The notes: a model not told the origin generated them from the letters alone. Shown: positions 16,443-26,611, counted from the first letter of the stretch. The stretch is DNA of 64,000 nt from Phycicoccus sp. Root101 (GCF_001426245.1 NZ_LMCM01000006.1:160865-224864); one strand, 5' to 3'. Made by a program: numbers and translations.

Positions 16443-17375
16443 CTAGGTTCGGGGAACTGCGCGTTGACGCACCATGGCGCGCGTCAGGGTCACGACGAGC
16501 AGGCTGGCGAGCAGCATGTGCACGACGACCACGGCCCACGGCAGGCCGGTGAAGTACTGCGTGTAGCCGACGACGCCCTGCAGCACGGTGACCGCGAGGA
16601 CGGCCGCCCACGCCCGGCCGGGGGCCGACGTGGTCCCCGTCAGCCGCGCGGCGACCCAGGTCGCCACGACCAGGCCGACGAACAGCATCACCGCGTCGGC
16701 GTGCAGCCACGAGACGGTGCGGGGGTCGAAGCCGAGTCGGGCCGGCTCGTCGGCGTCGCCCGAGTGGGGGCCGGAGCCGGTGACGACGGTGCCGAGCGCC
16801 AGGACGACCGCGGCGACGGCGCAGGTCGCCCGGCCGAGCCGCTCGACGAGGGGGTGCACGGACAGGGTGCGTGGGCCGGCCGGTCCCTGCGCCCGGTAGT
16901 AGAGGAGGGCTGCGGCGGTCACCAGCCCCATCGAGACGAGGAAGTGCGCCGCGACGGTGACCGGGCTCAGGCCCGTCAGGACGGTGATGCCGCCCAGGAC
17001 CGCCTGCACGACGACCCCGCCCAGGACGACGACGGCGGGGACGAGCAGGTCGCGGCGCCGGTCGGCCCAGACGACGACCGCGACGATCGCCAGGAGGGCC
17101 GCGATCCCGACGACGCTGGTCAGGGTGCGGTTGCCGAACTCGATGTAGCGGTGGAAGCCCTCCGCCTGGTGCCGGACCGGGGTGTACGAACCGGGGACGC
17201 ACTGTGGCCAGGTGGGGCACCCCAGCCCGCTCCCGGTCAGCCGCACGAGCCCGCCGGTGACGACGATCAGCACCTCGACGACGAGGTTGAGGAGCAGGAC
17301 CCGGGGGAGCCAGACCGCCCCGGTGGTGGCCGCACGAGCGGTCTGGGCGGGGGTCGAGACGGGTGGTGCGGTCAC
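16443..17375 (-). CDS. ctaA: Heme A synthase (COX15/CtaA family)
   Basis: 310 residues with about eight membrane helices. GGLVRLTGSGLGCPTWPQCVPGS carries the paired-cysteine loop, and heme-ligand-type histidines appear in GFHRYIEFGNRTLTS, VAAHFLVSMG, SWLHADAVMLF and VVVHMLLASL. Converts heme o to heme a by oxidising the C8 methyl. Start GTG 17375 lies 6 bases after a TACCCT hexamer, so the message is probably leaderless; an upstream in-frame extension is Ser/Arg-rich and unlikely. Located near ctaB as in mycobacteria. Confidence 0.92.
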   Translation of the reverse strand: MTAPPVSTPAQTARAATTGAVWLPRVLLLNLVVEVLIVVTGGLVRLTGSGLGCPTWPQCVPGSYTPVRHQAEGFHRYIEFGNRTLTSVVGIAALLAIVAVVVWADRRRDLLVPAVVVLGGVVVQAVLGGITVLTGLSPVTVAAHFLVSMGLVTAAALLYYRAQGPAGPRTLSVHPLVERLGRATCAVAAVVLALGTVVTGSGPHSGDADEPARLGFDPRTVSWLHADAVMLFVGLVVATWVAARLTGTTSAPGRAWAAVLAVTVLQGVVGYTQYFTGLPWAVVVVHMLLASLLVVTLTRAMVRQRAVPRT

Positions 17376-17428
17376 GCAACGAGGGTACGTCTCAGGTGGA
17401 ACCCTGATGACGCTGGGGGAGACACCCG

Positions 17429-18298
17429 ATGGTCGCCGGCGTCCCGGGCTGGCTGACTGGGGCCATGACGAGGAACGCCTGGAGGCTGAGTGCCGCGTGG
17501 ATGCTGCTCTTCGCAGGGATCCACACCTACTGGGGCCTCGGAGGCACGGCGCTGCTGCCACCGGGGATCTCGGTCCGTCAGCACCCGGCCCTGCTGGTCA
17601 TCGACCTCGTCGCAATCCCGCTCTGCCTCGCGGGGGCCGTGACCACGTGGCTGCTGCGACCCGGTCAGCGGCACGGCAAGCTGCGGCAGCGGGCGTGGCT
17701 GCTGTGGCCCGCCCAGGTGGGGACGGCCGTCATGCTCGGCCACGTCCTGTCCAATGTCGCCCTCGTTCTTCCCGGGGTCGTCGCAGGGAACGGCCTCGGC
17801 GACGCCCGGGCGCGCTACGTCCTGGTCCACGAGACCTTCTGGCTGCTCGGGGGCCTGCTGCTCGCGGCGACGGTCGCCGCGTTCCGTCGTGAGCTCGAGG
17901 CTCAGTCGCTCCAGCGGAACAGGCGCCGGGCGAGCAGGGTCGCCACCGCACCCCAGACGACCAGGACGACCCAGTGGGCAGGGCTCGCCGTGCCGTCGAC
18001 GAGCGCCGCCCTGAGGCTGTCGCCCAGCGCCGCCGAGGGCAGCAGCTCGACGACGGGGGCGAACCGGTCGGGCAGCTCGCTGCCGGCCACCACGACACCA
18101 CCGAGGCCCAGGAGGACGAGCCAGACGAGGTTGGCCAGCGCCAGCACCCCCTCGGCGCGCAGCGTGCCACCGAGCAGGAGGGCGAGGGCCACGAAGGCCC
18201 ACGTGCCGAGGAGCGTGGACAGCACCGCCGCCGGTATGCCGCTCCAGCTCGGCTCCCAGCCGAGCGCCAGCCCCACACCGGCGATGACGACGAACTGA
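17429..18298 (+). CDS. DUF3995-like membrane protein reading into an antisense gene
   Basis: The first ~155 residues look real: GGGGGAGA precedes the ATG by 6 bases, and the protein has four hydrophobic helices with IHTYWGLGGTALLP, the 'H-x-YW-x-x-GG' pattern of DUF3995. After FRRELEAQ (about position 17900) the reading continues for 130 residues of Ser/Thr/Arg-rich sequence that is exactly antisense to the ABC permease and looks like a composition shadow. Either the natural stop was lost or a frameshift lies near 17900, where another frame has TGA at once. An ATG at 17465 is an alternative start. Confidence 0.6.
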   Translation: MVAGVPGWLTGAMTRNAWRLSAAWMLLFAGIHTYWGLGGTALLPPGISVRQHPALLVIDLVAIPLCLAGAVTTWLLRPGQRHGKLRQRAWLLWPAQVGTAVMLGHVLSNVALVLPGVVAGNGLGDARARYVLVHETFWLLGGLLLAATVAAFRRELEAQSLQRNRRRASRVATAPQTTRTTQWAGLAVPSTSAALRLSPSAAEGSSSTTGANRSGSSLPATTTPPRPRRTSQTRLASASTPSARSVPPSRRARATKAHVPRSVDSTAAGMPLQLGSQPSASPTPAMTTN

Positions 18299-18684
18299 AT
18301 CGCGATCACCGCCAGCACCGCGACCGCCTTGGCCGCCAGCAGGCCGGTGCGACCCAACGGGGAGACCCCGAGCAGGCGCAGCACGCCGTACCTGCGGTCG
18401 AAGCCGACCGAGATCGCCTGGCCGGTGAAGGCCGACGAGACGACGCAGAGGGCGAGGACACCCGGCACGACCAGGTCGACGCGGCGGCCGGCACCCACCG
18501 AGATACCGGTGGTGTGGACCAGGGCGACGAGGACGGCGACGGGAAGGACGAGCGCCACGAGCAGCTGCTCGCCGTTGCGCAGCAGCGTGGCCGCCTCGAA
18601 CCGCGCCTGCGCGAGCACGCGGTCCCGGGCCGGGGCGGCAGCGGCCGTCGTCCCCGTGGTGGGCGCCGAGGGGGTCGTGCTCAT
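17902..18684 (-). CDS. ABC transporter permease
   Basis: 260 residues, six membrane helices, ABC-2 type (VALVLPVAVLVALVHTTG, GFDRRYGVLRLLGVSPLGR, LANLVWLVLLGLGGVVVAGSELP). The short cytoplasmic 'RRYGVLRLLGVSPLGR' loop is typical of multidrug or teichoic-type ABC-2 permeases. Start ATG overlaps the ATPase stop (ATGA). Its 3' half overlaps the DUF3995 reading frame on the other strand. The pair sits between ctaA and sufR, as in mycobacteria, where its substrate is likewise unassigned. Confidence 0.9.
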   Translation of the reverse strand: MSTTPSAPTTGTTAAAAPARDRVLAQARFEAATLLRNGEQLLVALVLPVAVLVALVHTTGISVGAGRRVDLVVPGVLALCVVSSAFTGQAISVGFDRRYGVLRLLGVSPLGRTGLLAAKAVAVLAVIAIQFVVIAGVGLALGWEPSWSGIPAAVLSTLLGTWAFVALALLLGGTLRAEGVLALANLVWLVLLGLGGVVVAGSELPDRFAPVVELLPSAALGDSLRAALVDGTASPAHWVVLVVWGAVATLLARRLFRWSD

Positions 18685-19391
18685 GCGGCCGGCCGTCGGG
18701 TGAGGGCGAAGTAGCGGTCCTCGAGGCGCTCGCCGGCCGTGACCTCCGCGAGCGAACCCTGCGCGACGACGCGTCCGGACGCCACGACGACGATGTGGTC
18801 GGCCAGCCGCTCCGCCTCCTCGAAGGAGTGCGTCGTCAGGATGACCGCCGCTCCTGCGTCGGCGACCTCCCGCACCAGCTCCCAGACGTCCAGGCGGGCG
18901 TGCGGGTCCAGCCCTGCGCTCGGCTCGTCCAGGAAGGCCACCTCGGGACGTCCGACCAGCGCCGCGGCGAGGGCCACCCGCTGCTTCTGGCCACCGGAGA
19001 GGCGGCGGACCGAGGTGGTCGCGAAGTCGCCGATCCCGAGCCGGGCGACGAGGTCGTCGAGGGGTGCCGGCGCGGCATACAGGGAACGCAGGTGACGCAG
19101 CAGCGGCACGGGACGGGCGGCGTTCGGCAGGCCGCCGTCCTGGAGCATCACGCCGACCCTCGCGCGGTGGTCTGCGCCGGCGTGCCACGGATCGGTGCCG
19201 AGCACGCGCACCTCACCGGCGTCGCCCCGACGCAGGCCCTCACAGCACTCCACCATCGTGGTCTTGCCGGCCCCGTTGGGGCCGAGGACGGCGGTGACCC
19301 GGCCGGCGGGGGCCGACCACGAGGCGCCGTCCAGGGCGACGACGTCGCCGTAGCGCTTGACGAGGCCGGTCACGGCGACTGCTGGTGGCAC
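18681..19391 (-). CDS. ABC transporter ATP-binding protein
   Basis: 236 residues: Walker A GPNGAGKTT, Q-loop MLQDGG, signature LSGGQKQR, Walker B VAFLDEPSAGLDP and switch histidine TTHSFEEAE. It powers the adjacent ABC-2 permease. Start GTG 19391 lies 6 bases after a TAGACT hexamer (complement of 19398-19403), so the transcript is probably leaderless and this gene opens the ATPase-permease unit. Confidence 0.93.
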   Translation of the reverse strand: MPPAVAVTGLVKRYGDVVALDGASWSAPAGRVTAVLGPNGAGKTTMVECCEGLRRGDAGEVRVLGTDPWHAGADHRARVGVMLQDGGLPNAARPVPLLRHLRSLYAAPAPLDDLVARLGIGDFATTSVRRLSGGQKQRVALAAALVGRPEVAFLDEPSAGLDPHARLDVWELVREVADAGAAVILTTHSFEEAERLADHIVVVASGRVVAQGSLAEVTAGERLEDRYFALTRRPAA

Positions 19392-19397
19392 GGCCCG

Positions 19398-19403
19398 AGT
19401 CTA
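19398..19403 (-). promoter_or_regulatory. -10 element of the ABC ATPase gene (leaderless geometry)
   Basis: TAGACT on the minus strand followed by six bases and the GTG start codon. Confidence 0.55.
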
Positions 19404-19480
19404 GGTCCGACCGCGGGTCCCGCCTGCCACGGGTCGCCGGTCGGGGACTGAGGTCCCCGGGGCTCCGAGGACGGGGCGGA

Positions 19481-19517
19481 TGCCCCATGCCGGGGGGTAC
19501 CTCACGCGCGGAGCGTG
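19481..19517 (+). promoter_or_regulatory. Upstream box, copy 1
   Basis: 37 bases that align without a gap to 19837-19873: TGCCCCATG, a G-rich stretch, ACCTCAC, then a GCG-AGCGTG end. It lies 51 bases before the start codon of the first small protein. The shared sequence, spacing and position suggest a promoter or activator site. Confidence 0.55.
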
Positions 19518-19568
19518 ACTGCTGTCGCGCCCGCTCCGGGTGCGGCGCACCTCCCGAAGGAGCACCTC

Positions 19569-19799
19569 ATGAGCCTGACCGCACACCCCTACGTCGTCCT
19601 CGCCGAGCAGCAGTGGAAGCAGGAGAGCCTCGGCAGGGCGAACCGCGCTCCACGGCGCACCCCATCGGGGCCGGGCCGGGTGCGGACCGCAGCACGCCTC
19701 GTCCTGGCAGCGCTGGCGACGCAACGGCACGACGGCCCCCGACCCGACGGCCACCGGCCCGGCACCGGCGGTGGTCGGCACACCGCCCGCCCCGTCTGA
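19569..19799 (+). CDS. Small protein, paralogue 1
   Basis: 76 residues starting MSLTAHPYVVLAEQQWKQ, with GAAGGAG 7 bases before the ATG. The N-terminal ~20 residues match the next small protein in about half of positions (M-S-x-T-A-x-P...V-x-A-E...E-S-L); the rest is Arg/Pro-rich and probably disordered. The two genes have matching upstream boxes. No known family recognised. Coding status rests on the paralogy, the ribosome site and the repeated upstream box. Confidence 0.6.
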   Translation: MSLTAHPYVVLAEQQWKQESLGRANRAPRRTPSGPGRVRTAARLVLAALATQRHDGPRPDGHRPGTGGGRHTARPV

Positions 19800-19836
19800 G
19801 GTAGCCGGGGGCGTCGGCCGCGGCAGATAAGGCATC

Positions 19837-19873
19837 TGCCCCATGTGGGACCCCACCTCACCCGCGCAGCGTG
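19837..19873 (+). promoter_or_regulatory. Upstream box, copy 2
   Basis: Second copy of the 37-base element, gapless against 19481-19517 (shared TGCCCCATG, GGG, ACCTCAC, CGCG and AGCGTG blocks). It ends 49 bases before the second small protein's ATG. Confidence 0.55.
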
Positions 19874-19922
19874 GGACCCGTCGAAGCACCACTCACCAGA
19901 ACCACCGCGAAGGAGAAGACCC

Positions 19923-20099
19923 ATGAGCATCACCGCAGACCCGCTGTTCGTCGCCGCCGAGGTGGCCTACCGCCGCGAGAGCCTGGTGGCCGGCCTGCCC
20001 GCCGCCGGACGGAGCCGCCGCCACCACCGCCTCGTGGCCGGCGCCCTGGCGCACCGGCCGCGCCTGCACCACCGGCACGGCGTCGCCCGGCACGCCTGA
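19923..20099 (+). CDS. Small protein, paralogue 2
   Basis: 58 residues starting MSITADPLFVAAEVAYRRES and ending in a His/Arg-rich tail (RRHHRLVAGALAHRPRLHHR). GAAGGAG lies 7 bases before the ATG. Paralogous N-terminus with the preceding small gene. It ends about 115 bases before the LuxR regulator on the same strand. Function unknown; the amphipathic N-terminus and basic tail would suit a small protein-binding or nucleic-acid-binding peptide, which is only a guess. Confidence 0.6.
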   Translation: MSITADPLFVAAEVAYRRESLVAGLPAAGRSRRHHRLVAGALAHRPRLHHRHGVARHA

Positions 20100-20201
20100 G
20101 ATGACGGTCGGCACCACCCGGACCGCCACCACCACCTTGGCCAGCACCACCGGGGCCACCGCCGTCCCAAGGACCCACGCCGTCGTGTCACGCCCCTCTG
20201 A

Positions 20202-20207
20202 CATGAT
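20202..20207 (+). promoter_or_regulatory. Possible -10 element of the LuxR gene
   Basis: CATGAT ends 7 bases before GTG 20215, the leaderless geometry seen at other genes here. The match to TANNNT is incomplete. Confidence 0.35.
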
Positions 20208-20214
20208 CGACGGC

Positions 20215-23133
20215 GTGGGTCTGGACGCTGCCGGCAGCAGCTTGTTCGTGGGGCGGGCGGACGAGGCTGCTCGGCTCGTCGCGCTGACCGGGGTGGACGG
20301 CGCGGGGGAGTCCCACGGCAGCGTGGTGCTGTCCGGTGACGCCGGGATCGGCAAGACCAGGTTGTTGGCAGAGGTCGCGCGCACCGCCCGTGACCACGGC
20401 TGGACCGTGCTCGTCGGCCACTGCCTCAGCGACGCCGGCCAGTCGCTGCCGTACCTGCCCTTCCTCGAGGTGCTCGGGCGGCTCGAGGCGCTGGCGCCCG
20501 AGGCCGTCGCCCGCGCCGCCCAGGCCAACCCGGGGCTCTCGCGGCTCCTGCCGGGGCGCTCCGACGCCGGGGCCGGGTCCGCCGACCGGGGAGACCTCGT
20601 GGCAGCCGTCCACGCGGCGCTCGACGAGCTCGGCGCGACGACCCCCCTGCTGGTCGTGGTCGAGGACGTCCACTGGGCCGACCAGTCCTCCCGCGACCTG
20701 CTGACCCTGCTGTTCACCCGCGGGTTCACCCACCCGGTCAGTGTCGTCGCGTCCTACCGCAGCGACGACCTGCACCGCCGGCACCCGCTGCGTCCGACGC
20801 TCGCCCACTGGTCCCGGCTCGCCGGGGTCGAGCGGCTCGACCTCCCACCCCTGCCGGACTCCGCCGTCCGCGAGCTCGTCCACGGGCTGCAGACCCGCCC
20901 GCTGGACGACGCCGACGTGCGCGCGGTCGTGGCCCGCGCCGAGGGCAACGCCTTCTTCGCGGAGGAGCTGGTGGCCGCCTCGGCCATCGGGGGCGCGGGC
21001 CTGGCCGAGGACCTGTCCCGGCTGCTGCTCGTCCGGTTCGACCAGCTCGGGACTGCCGGGCAGCACGTGGTGCGGATGGCGTCCGCCTCCGGCCGCCACG
21101 TCTCCCATCAGCTCCTCGCCGTCGTCGCGGCCCTCCCCGAGGCCGAGCTGGACAGCGGCCTGCGCGATGCCGTGGAGCACCACGTCCTCGTCCCGCTGGA
21201 CACCGGCGGCTACGCCTTCCGGCACGCCCTGCTCGGCGAGACCGTCTACGACGACCTGTTGCCCGGGGAGCGGGTGCGCGCCCACGAGCGGTATGCCGCG
21301 GCCCTCACCGCCGACCGCTCATCGGGTTCGTGGGCCGAGCTGGCGCGGCACGCGTCGGCCGCGGGGCAACGCGATGTCGCCCGCGAGGCGAGCGTCCGGG
21401 CAGGCGACTCGGCGCTGCGGATGGCCGGACCGGAGGAGGCGTGGCGGCACTTCAGCCACGCGCTGTCCCTGATGCCGGAGGACGCCGCCGACGACGAGGT
21501 GGACGCCGTCACCCTGAGAGCGGCGGTGGCCGCGGTCGCGGTGGGCCGGGTGCACAAGGCCCTCGAGCTCCTGCAGGAGCGGCTCGACCGGCGCCCTGCC
21601 TCCGCCGCACCGGTCGGCCGGGCCGAGCTGCTCGCCGCCCTCGCGACCGCCGCCCGCATCACCGAGAGCACCCTCGACACCCTCGCGACGACCACCGAGG
21701 GACTGTCGCTGCTGGACTCGGCCGACGGTGACCACCCGCGGGTCCGGGCGCAGCTGCTCGCGGCCCGGGTCCAGGCGCTCGCCGACCGCGGCCGCGACGA
21801 GGAGGCCCTGGTGGCCATCGACGAGGCCGTCGCCGCCGCGCGGGCCGCGGGGCTCGACGAGCTGGCCGAGGAGGTGCGCGTCGTCGCCGCGCGGATCACC
21901 GAGAAGGCCGGCGACCCGGAAGGGTCCCGTCGTGCCCTCGAGGCGCTCGTCGAGTCTCCCGGGAGCCTCGGCGAGGCCGCCGAGGCGCGGGCCTTCCACC
22001 ACCTCGGCTGGCTGCACCACCGCGCGGGCCGGCTGGACGAGGCGGTCGACGTCTACCGCCGCGGGGTCGAGCGGGCGCGGGCCGCAGGACGGCCCTGGGC
22101 GCCCTACGCCTTCGACGGTCGGCTGCTCGCCGGGATCGCCGCCTACGAGCGCGGCCGCTGGGACGAGTCCCTGGCCATCCTCGCGGTCGGGGGCGAGGTC
22201 GCCCCGGAACCTGCCGGGTCCTCGTTGCGGGCCGCCCGCATGTACGTCGCCGCGGGGCGGGGTCAGGTCGAGGCGCTGCGCGAGCTGGAACCGACCCGAC
22301 CGTGGTGGGAGCGCGAGGGCCTGGTCGCCCTCATCGCGGGCTCTGCCGCCGTCGACCTGTACGGGCACTCCGGCGACCTCGACCGGGCCGTCGCCGTCCA
22401 CGACGAGGTCGTGGAGGTGCTCTCGCGGGTGTGGGACCCCTTCTTCCAGGGCCGGCTCCGGCTGGGCACGCTGCTGCTCGGCCAGCTCGCCGGGCACGTG
22501 CAGCGGCTCCCCAGCGTCGACCGGCCCGACCTGCTGTCACGGGGTGCGGGACTGGCCGCGACGAGCGAGGAGGTCTGGGCCCGTGCGGTCACCAGGCCGG
22601 GCAACGACGGTCCGGAGTCGAGGGCCTGGCTGGCCCGGTCACGGGCCGAGGCGCTGCGGCTGCGCTGGCTCGGGGGAGAGGACGTCGACGCCGACGAGCT
22701 CGTGGCGGCCTGGCAGGCGGCGGTCTCGGCGTTCGAGACGTACGGCCACCCGTACGAGACGGCCCGGTCGCGGGCCCGCCTCGGCGTGGTGCTGCGCTCC
22801 ACCGGGCACGGTGACGGCTCGGCCGAGCTGGCGGCGGCGCTGGAGGTCGCGGTGCACCTCGAGGCCGCCCCGCTGCGTGCCGAGATCCGCACGACCGGCG
22901 GGGCCCGACCCGCGACCCGGCCCGCCTCCCGTCACGGTGAGGCCCTGACCGCGCGTGAGCAGGAGATCCTCGCCCTCGTCGCGCTGGGCCGCAGCAACAA
23001 CCAGATCGGCAGCCAGCTCTTCATCAGCGGCAAGACCGCCAGCGTCCACGTCTCGAACATCCTCGCGAAGCTCGGGGTCGCCGGGCGAGGTGAGGCCGTG
23101 GCGGTCGCCCGGGAGCGTGGCCTGCTCCCCTGA
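20215..23133 (+). CDS. Large ATP-binding LuxR-family regulator (LAL type)
   Basis: 972 residues from GTG 20215. An AAA/STAND ATPase lies at the N-terminus: FVGRADEAARL, Walker A GDAGIGKTR (about 42-50), Walker B LLVVVEDVHWAD (about 146-157). The middle is helical and TPR-like. The C-terminal HTH (about 911-965) has LTAREQEILALVALGRSNNQIG and KTASVHVSNILAKLGV. LAL proteins are usually activators that need ATP and an inducer. The start is uncertain: ATG 20203 and ATG 20101 are also in frame; 20215 is favoured by the -10-like CATGAT. Two small genes with shared upstream boxes lie just 5' and are candidate targets. It occupies the place between the ABC pair and sufR. Confidence 0.87.
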   Translation: MGLDAAGSSLFVGRADEAARLVALTGVDGAGESHGSVVLSGDAGIGKTRLLAEVARTARDHGWTVLVGHCLSDAGQSLPYLPFLEVLGRLEALAPEAVARAAQANPGLSRLLPGRSDAGAGSADRGDLVAAVHAALDELGATTPLLVVVEDVHWADQSSRDLLTLLFTRGFTHPVSVVASYRSDDLHRRHPLRPTLAHWSRLAGVERLDLPPLPDSAVRELVHGLQTRPLDDADVRAVVARAEGNAFFAEELVAASAIGGAGLAEDLSRLLLVRFDQLGTAGQHVVRMASASGRHVSHQLLAVVAALPEAELDSGLRDAVEHHVLVPLDTGGYAFRHALLGETVYDDLLPGERVRAHERYAAALTADRSSGSWAELARHASAAGQRDVAREASVRAGDSALRMAGPEEAWRHFSHALSLMPEDAADDEVDAVTLRAAVAAVAVGRVHKALELLQERLDRRPASAAPVGRAELLAALATAARITESTLDTLATTTEGLSLLDSADGDHPRVRAQLLAARVQALADRGRDEEALVAIDEAVAAARAAGLDELAEEVRVVAARITEKAGDPEGSRRALEALVESPGSLGEAAEARAFHHLGWLHHRAGRLDEAVDVYRRGVERARAAGRPWAPYAFDGRLLAGIAAYERGRWDESLAILAVGGEVAPEPAGSSLRAARMYVAAGRGQVEALRELEPTRPWWEREGLVALIAGSAAVDLYGHSGDLDRAVAVHDEVVEVLSRVWDPFFQGRLRLGTLLLGQLAGHVQRLPSVDRPDLLSRGAGLAATSEEVWARAVTRPGNDGPESRAWLARSRAEALRLRWLGGEDVDADELVAAWQAAVSAFETYGHPYETARSRARLGVVLRSTGHGDGSAELAAALEVAVHLEAAPLRAEIRTTGGARPATRPASRHGEALTAREQEILALVALGRSNNQIGSQLFISGKTASVHVSNILAKLGVAGRGEAVAVARERGLLP

Positions 23134-23136
23134 CCG

Positions 23137-23155
23137 CGAGGTTAGGTTCACCTTG
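23137..23155. promoter_or_regulatory. IdeR/DtxR-like iron box upstream of sufR
   Basis: The 19-mer containing AGGTTAGGTTCACCTT matches 13 of 19 positions of the DtxR/IdeR consensus TTAGGTTAGSCTAACCTAA, including an intact AGGTTAG half-site and ACCT in the other half. It lies 39 bases before the sufR start, just after the LuxR stop. Iron control of Fe-S assembly would be sensible; the site is read by eye only. Confidence 0.5.
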
Positions 23156-23175
23156 CTATCGGAGTCGCGGATCAA

Positions 23176-23186
23176 TTACGTAACAT
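23176..23186 (+). promoter_or_regulatory. sufR promoter region: TTACGTAA palindrome and -10
   Basis: TTACGTAA (23176-23183) is an 8-bp palindrome that runs into TAACAT (23181-23186), a -10 candidate ending 7 bases before the GTG of sufR. This again gives leaderless geometry; the palindrome could be part of the SufR autoregulatory site. Confidence 0.4.
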
Positions 23187-23193
23187 CAGCGTT

Positions 23194-23981
23194 GTGAATA
23201 TCGCCGAAGCGCCCCAGGTGCTCGAGTCGCGCACGCGCGACCGGGTGCTGCAGGCGATCAGCGAGCGCGGACCCGTGACCGCGGCGACGCTGGCCGAGGA
23301 GTTCGGCCTGACCGCCCCGGCCGTCCGCCGCCACCTCGAGAACCTCGTCGACGCCGGCCTGATCGTCGAGCGCGAGCAGGGCCCGTCGGCCGGCCACCGC
23401 GGTCGGGGTCGCCCGGCCCGGGCGTACGTCGTCAGCGACATCGGGCACCACGCCCTGGAGTCCGACTACGACGACCTCGCCATGGAGGCCCTGCGCTTCC
23501 TGTCCGACGAGGCCGGCGACGGTGCCGTGCGCCGGTTCGCCGAGCAGCGCGTGCACGAGCTCGAGCAGCGGTACGCCGTGGAGCTGGCCGCCGCCGGCAC
23601 CTCGCGGGCCGCCCGGGTCGACGCCTTGGTGGGCGCCCTGACCCGTGACGGCTTCGCCGCCTCGGCCCGTCCGGTGGGCGAGCCGGGGAGCTCCAGCCCC
23701 TTCACCGGCATCCAGCTGTGCCAGGGCCACTGCCCGGTCCAGGACGCCGCCCGGGAATTTCCGCAGTTCTGTGACGCTGAAACAGATGCGTTCTCGCGCC
23801 TGCTCGGTGTCCACGTGCAGCGGTTGGCGACGTTGGCGCACGGCGACCACGTCTGCACCACGTTCATCCCCACGAGCACCGTCCAGCACGCCATACCGGC
23901 GAGCCGGGCGAGCAACGCCCCCACGAACTCCACCAGCAGCGCTGACCCCACCGCTGTGACACGAACCGAAAGGTCGACGCG

Positions 23982-23985
<4 letters not shown>
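23194..23985 (+). CDS. sufR: Fe-S cluster-sensing repressor SufR
   Basis: 263 residues. N-terminal winged helix ([43 protein letters not shown]) and a C-terminal cluster-binding region with four conserved cysteines: CQGHC (176, 180), PQFCDAE (193) and DHVCTTFIP (about 220). It represses the suf operon when it carries a cluster. The last ~40 residues are Ser/Thr/Ala-rich. GTG start; the stop overlaps sufB (ATGA). This is the usual actinobacterial order, with sufR first. Confidence 0.95.
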
Positions 23986-25399
<1,414 letters not shown>

Positions 25400-25403
<4 letters not shown>

Positions 25404-26611
25404 GCCTGCTGGCCCAGAAGAACCCCGAGGCGACCGCCGGAGCCCACACGGACTCCGCCGCCGCCTTCGTCCCCGACCAGTCGCGCGCCGAGCGCAAGAC
25501 CTCGTATGCCGTCGCGGACTTCCCCGTTCCCGGCGGCCGTGAGGAGGAGTGGCGGTTCACCCCCGTCGACCGCCTCGGCGGCCTGTTCTCCGAGGAGGGC
25601 AGCACCGAGGGTGCCGTCACCGTCGAGACCGACGCCCCCGAGGGTGTCGAGCTGCTCGAGCTGGCGATGGACGACGAGCGCGTGGGCACGGCCTACCGTC
25701 CCGCCGACCGAGCCGCCGTCACGGCCTACGCCGGCACCGAGCGAGCCCTGCTCGTCGGCATCCCGGCCGAGGCCGAGCTCGACGCCCCGGTCTTCGTCCG
25801 CGTGAACGGTGTCGCCGGGCGCGACAACGCCCACCTCGTCGTGGACGCCGGTCGGCACAGCAAGGCCACCGTCATCCTCGAGCACCGTGGCACCGGTGAG
25901 CACACCGCCGGCGTGGAGATCCGGGTCGGCGACGGCGCCGACCTGACCTTCGTCACCGTCCAGGAGTGGGACGACGACGCGTTGCACGTCGCCCAGAACG
26001 ACGCCCTGATCGGTCGCGACGGCAAGCTGCGCCACATCGTCGTCACGCTCGGGGGCGAGCTCGTGCGCATCTCCACCAACGCGCGCTACTCCGGCCCGGG
26101 CGGCTCCTTCGAGGGCCTCGGCGTCTACTTCGCCGACGCCGGGCAGCACCAGGAGCACCGGCTCTTCGTCGACCACGAGGCGCCGCACTGCCACTCGAAC
26201 GTCGAGTACAAGGGTGCGCTGCAGGGCGAGACCGCCCACACGGTGTGGGTCGGTGACGTCCTCATCCGCGCGAGCGCCGAGGGCACCGACACCTACGAGC
26301 TCAACCGCAACCTCATCCTCGACGACGGGGCGCGGGCCGACTCGATCCCCAACCTCGAGATCGAGACCGGCGAGATCGTCGGAGCCGGGCACGCCTCGGC
26401 GACCGGTCGCTTCGACGACGAGCAGCTCTTCTACCTGCAGGCCCGCGGCATCCCGGAGGACATCGCCCGACGCCTCGTCGTGCGTGGCTTCTTCGCCAGC
26501 GTCGTGGCCCGCATCGGCGTGCCCGAGGTGTCCGAGCGGCTCATGGCTGCCATCGACACCGAGCTCGGCGGCACCGCGGCGCAGGAGACCGCCACCGAGG
26601 CTGCCCTGTGA
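25400..26611 (+). CDS. sufD: Fe-S cluster assembly protein SufD
   Basis: 403 residues of the SufB/SufD beta-helix family: [45 protein letters not shown]-type repeats, and the C-terminal [33 protein letters not shown]. Starts at TTG in a TTGA overlap with sufB, with AAGGAG 8 bases upstream. Partner of SufB in the SufBC2D scaffold. Confidence 0.95.
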
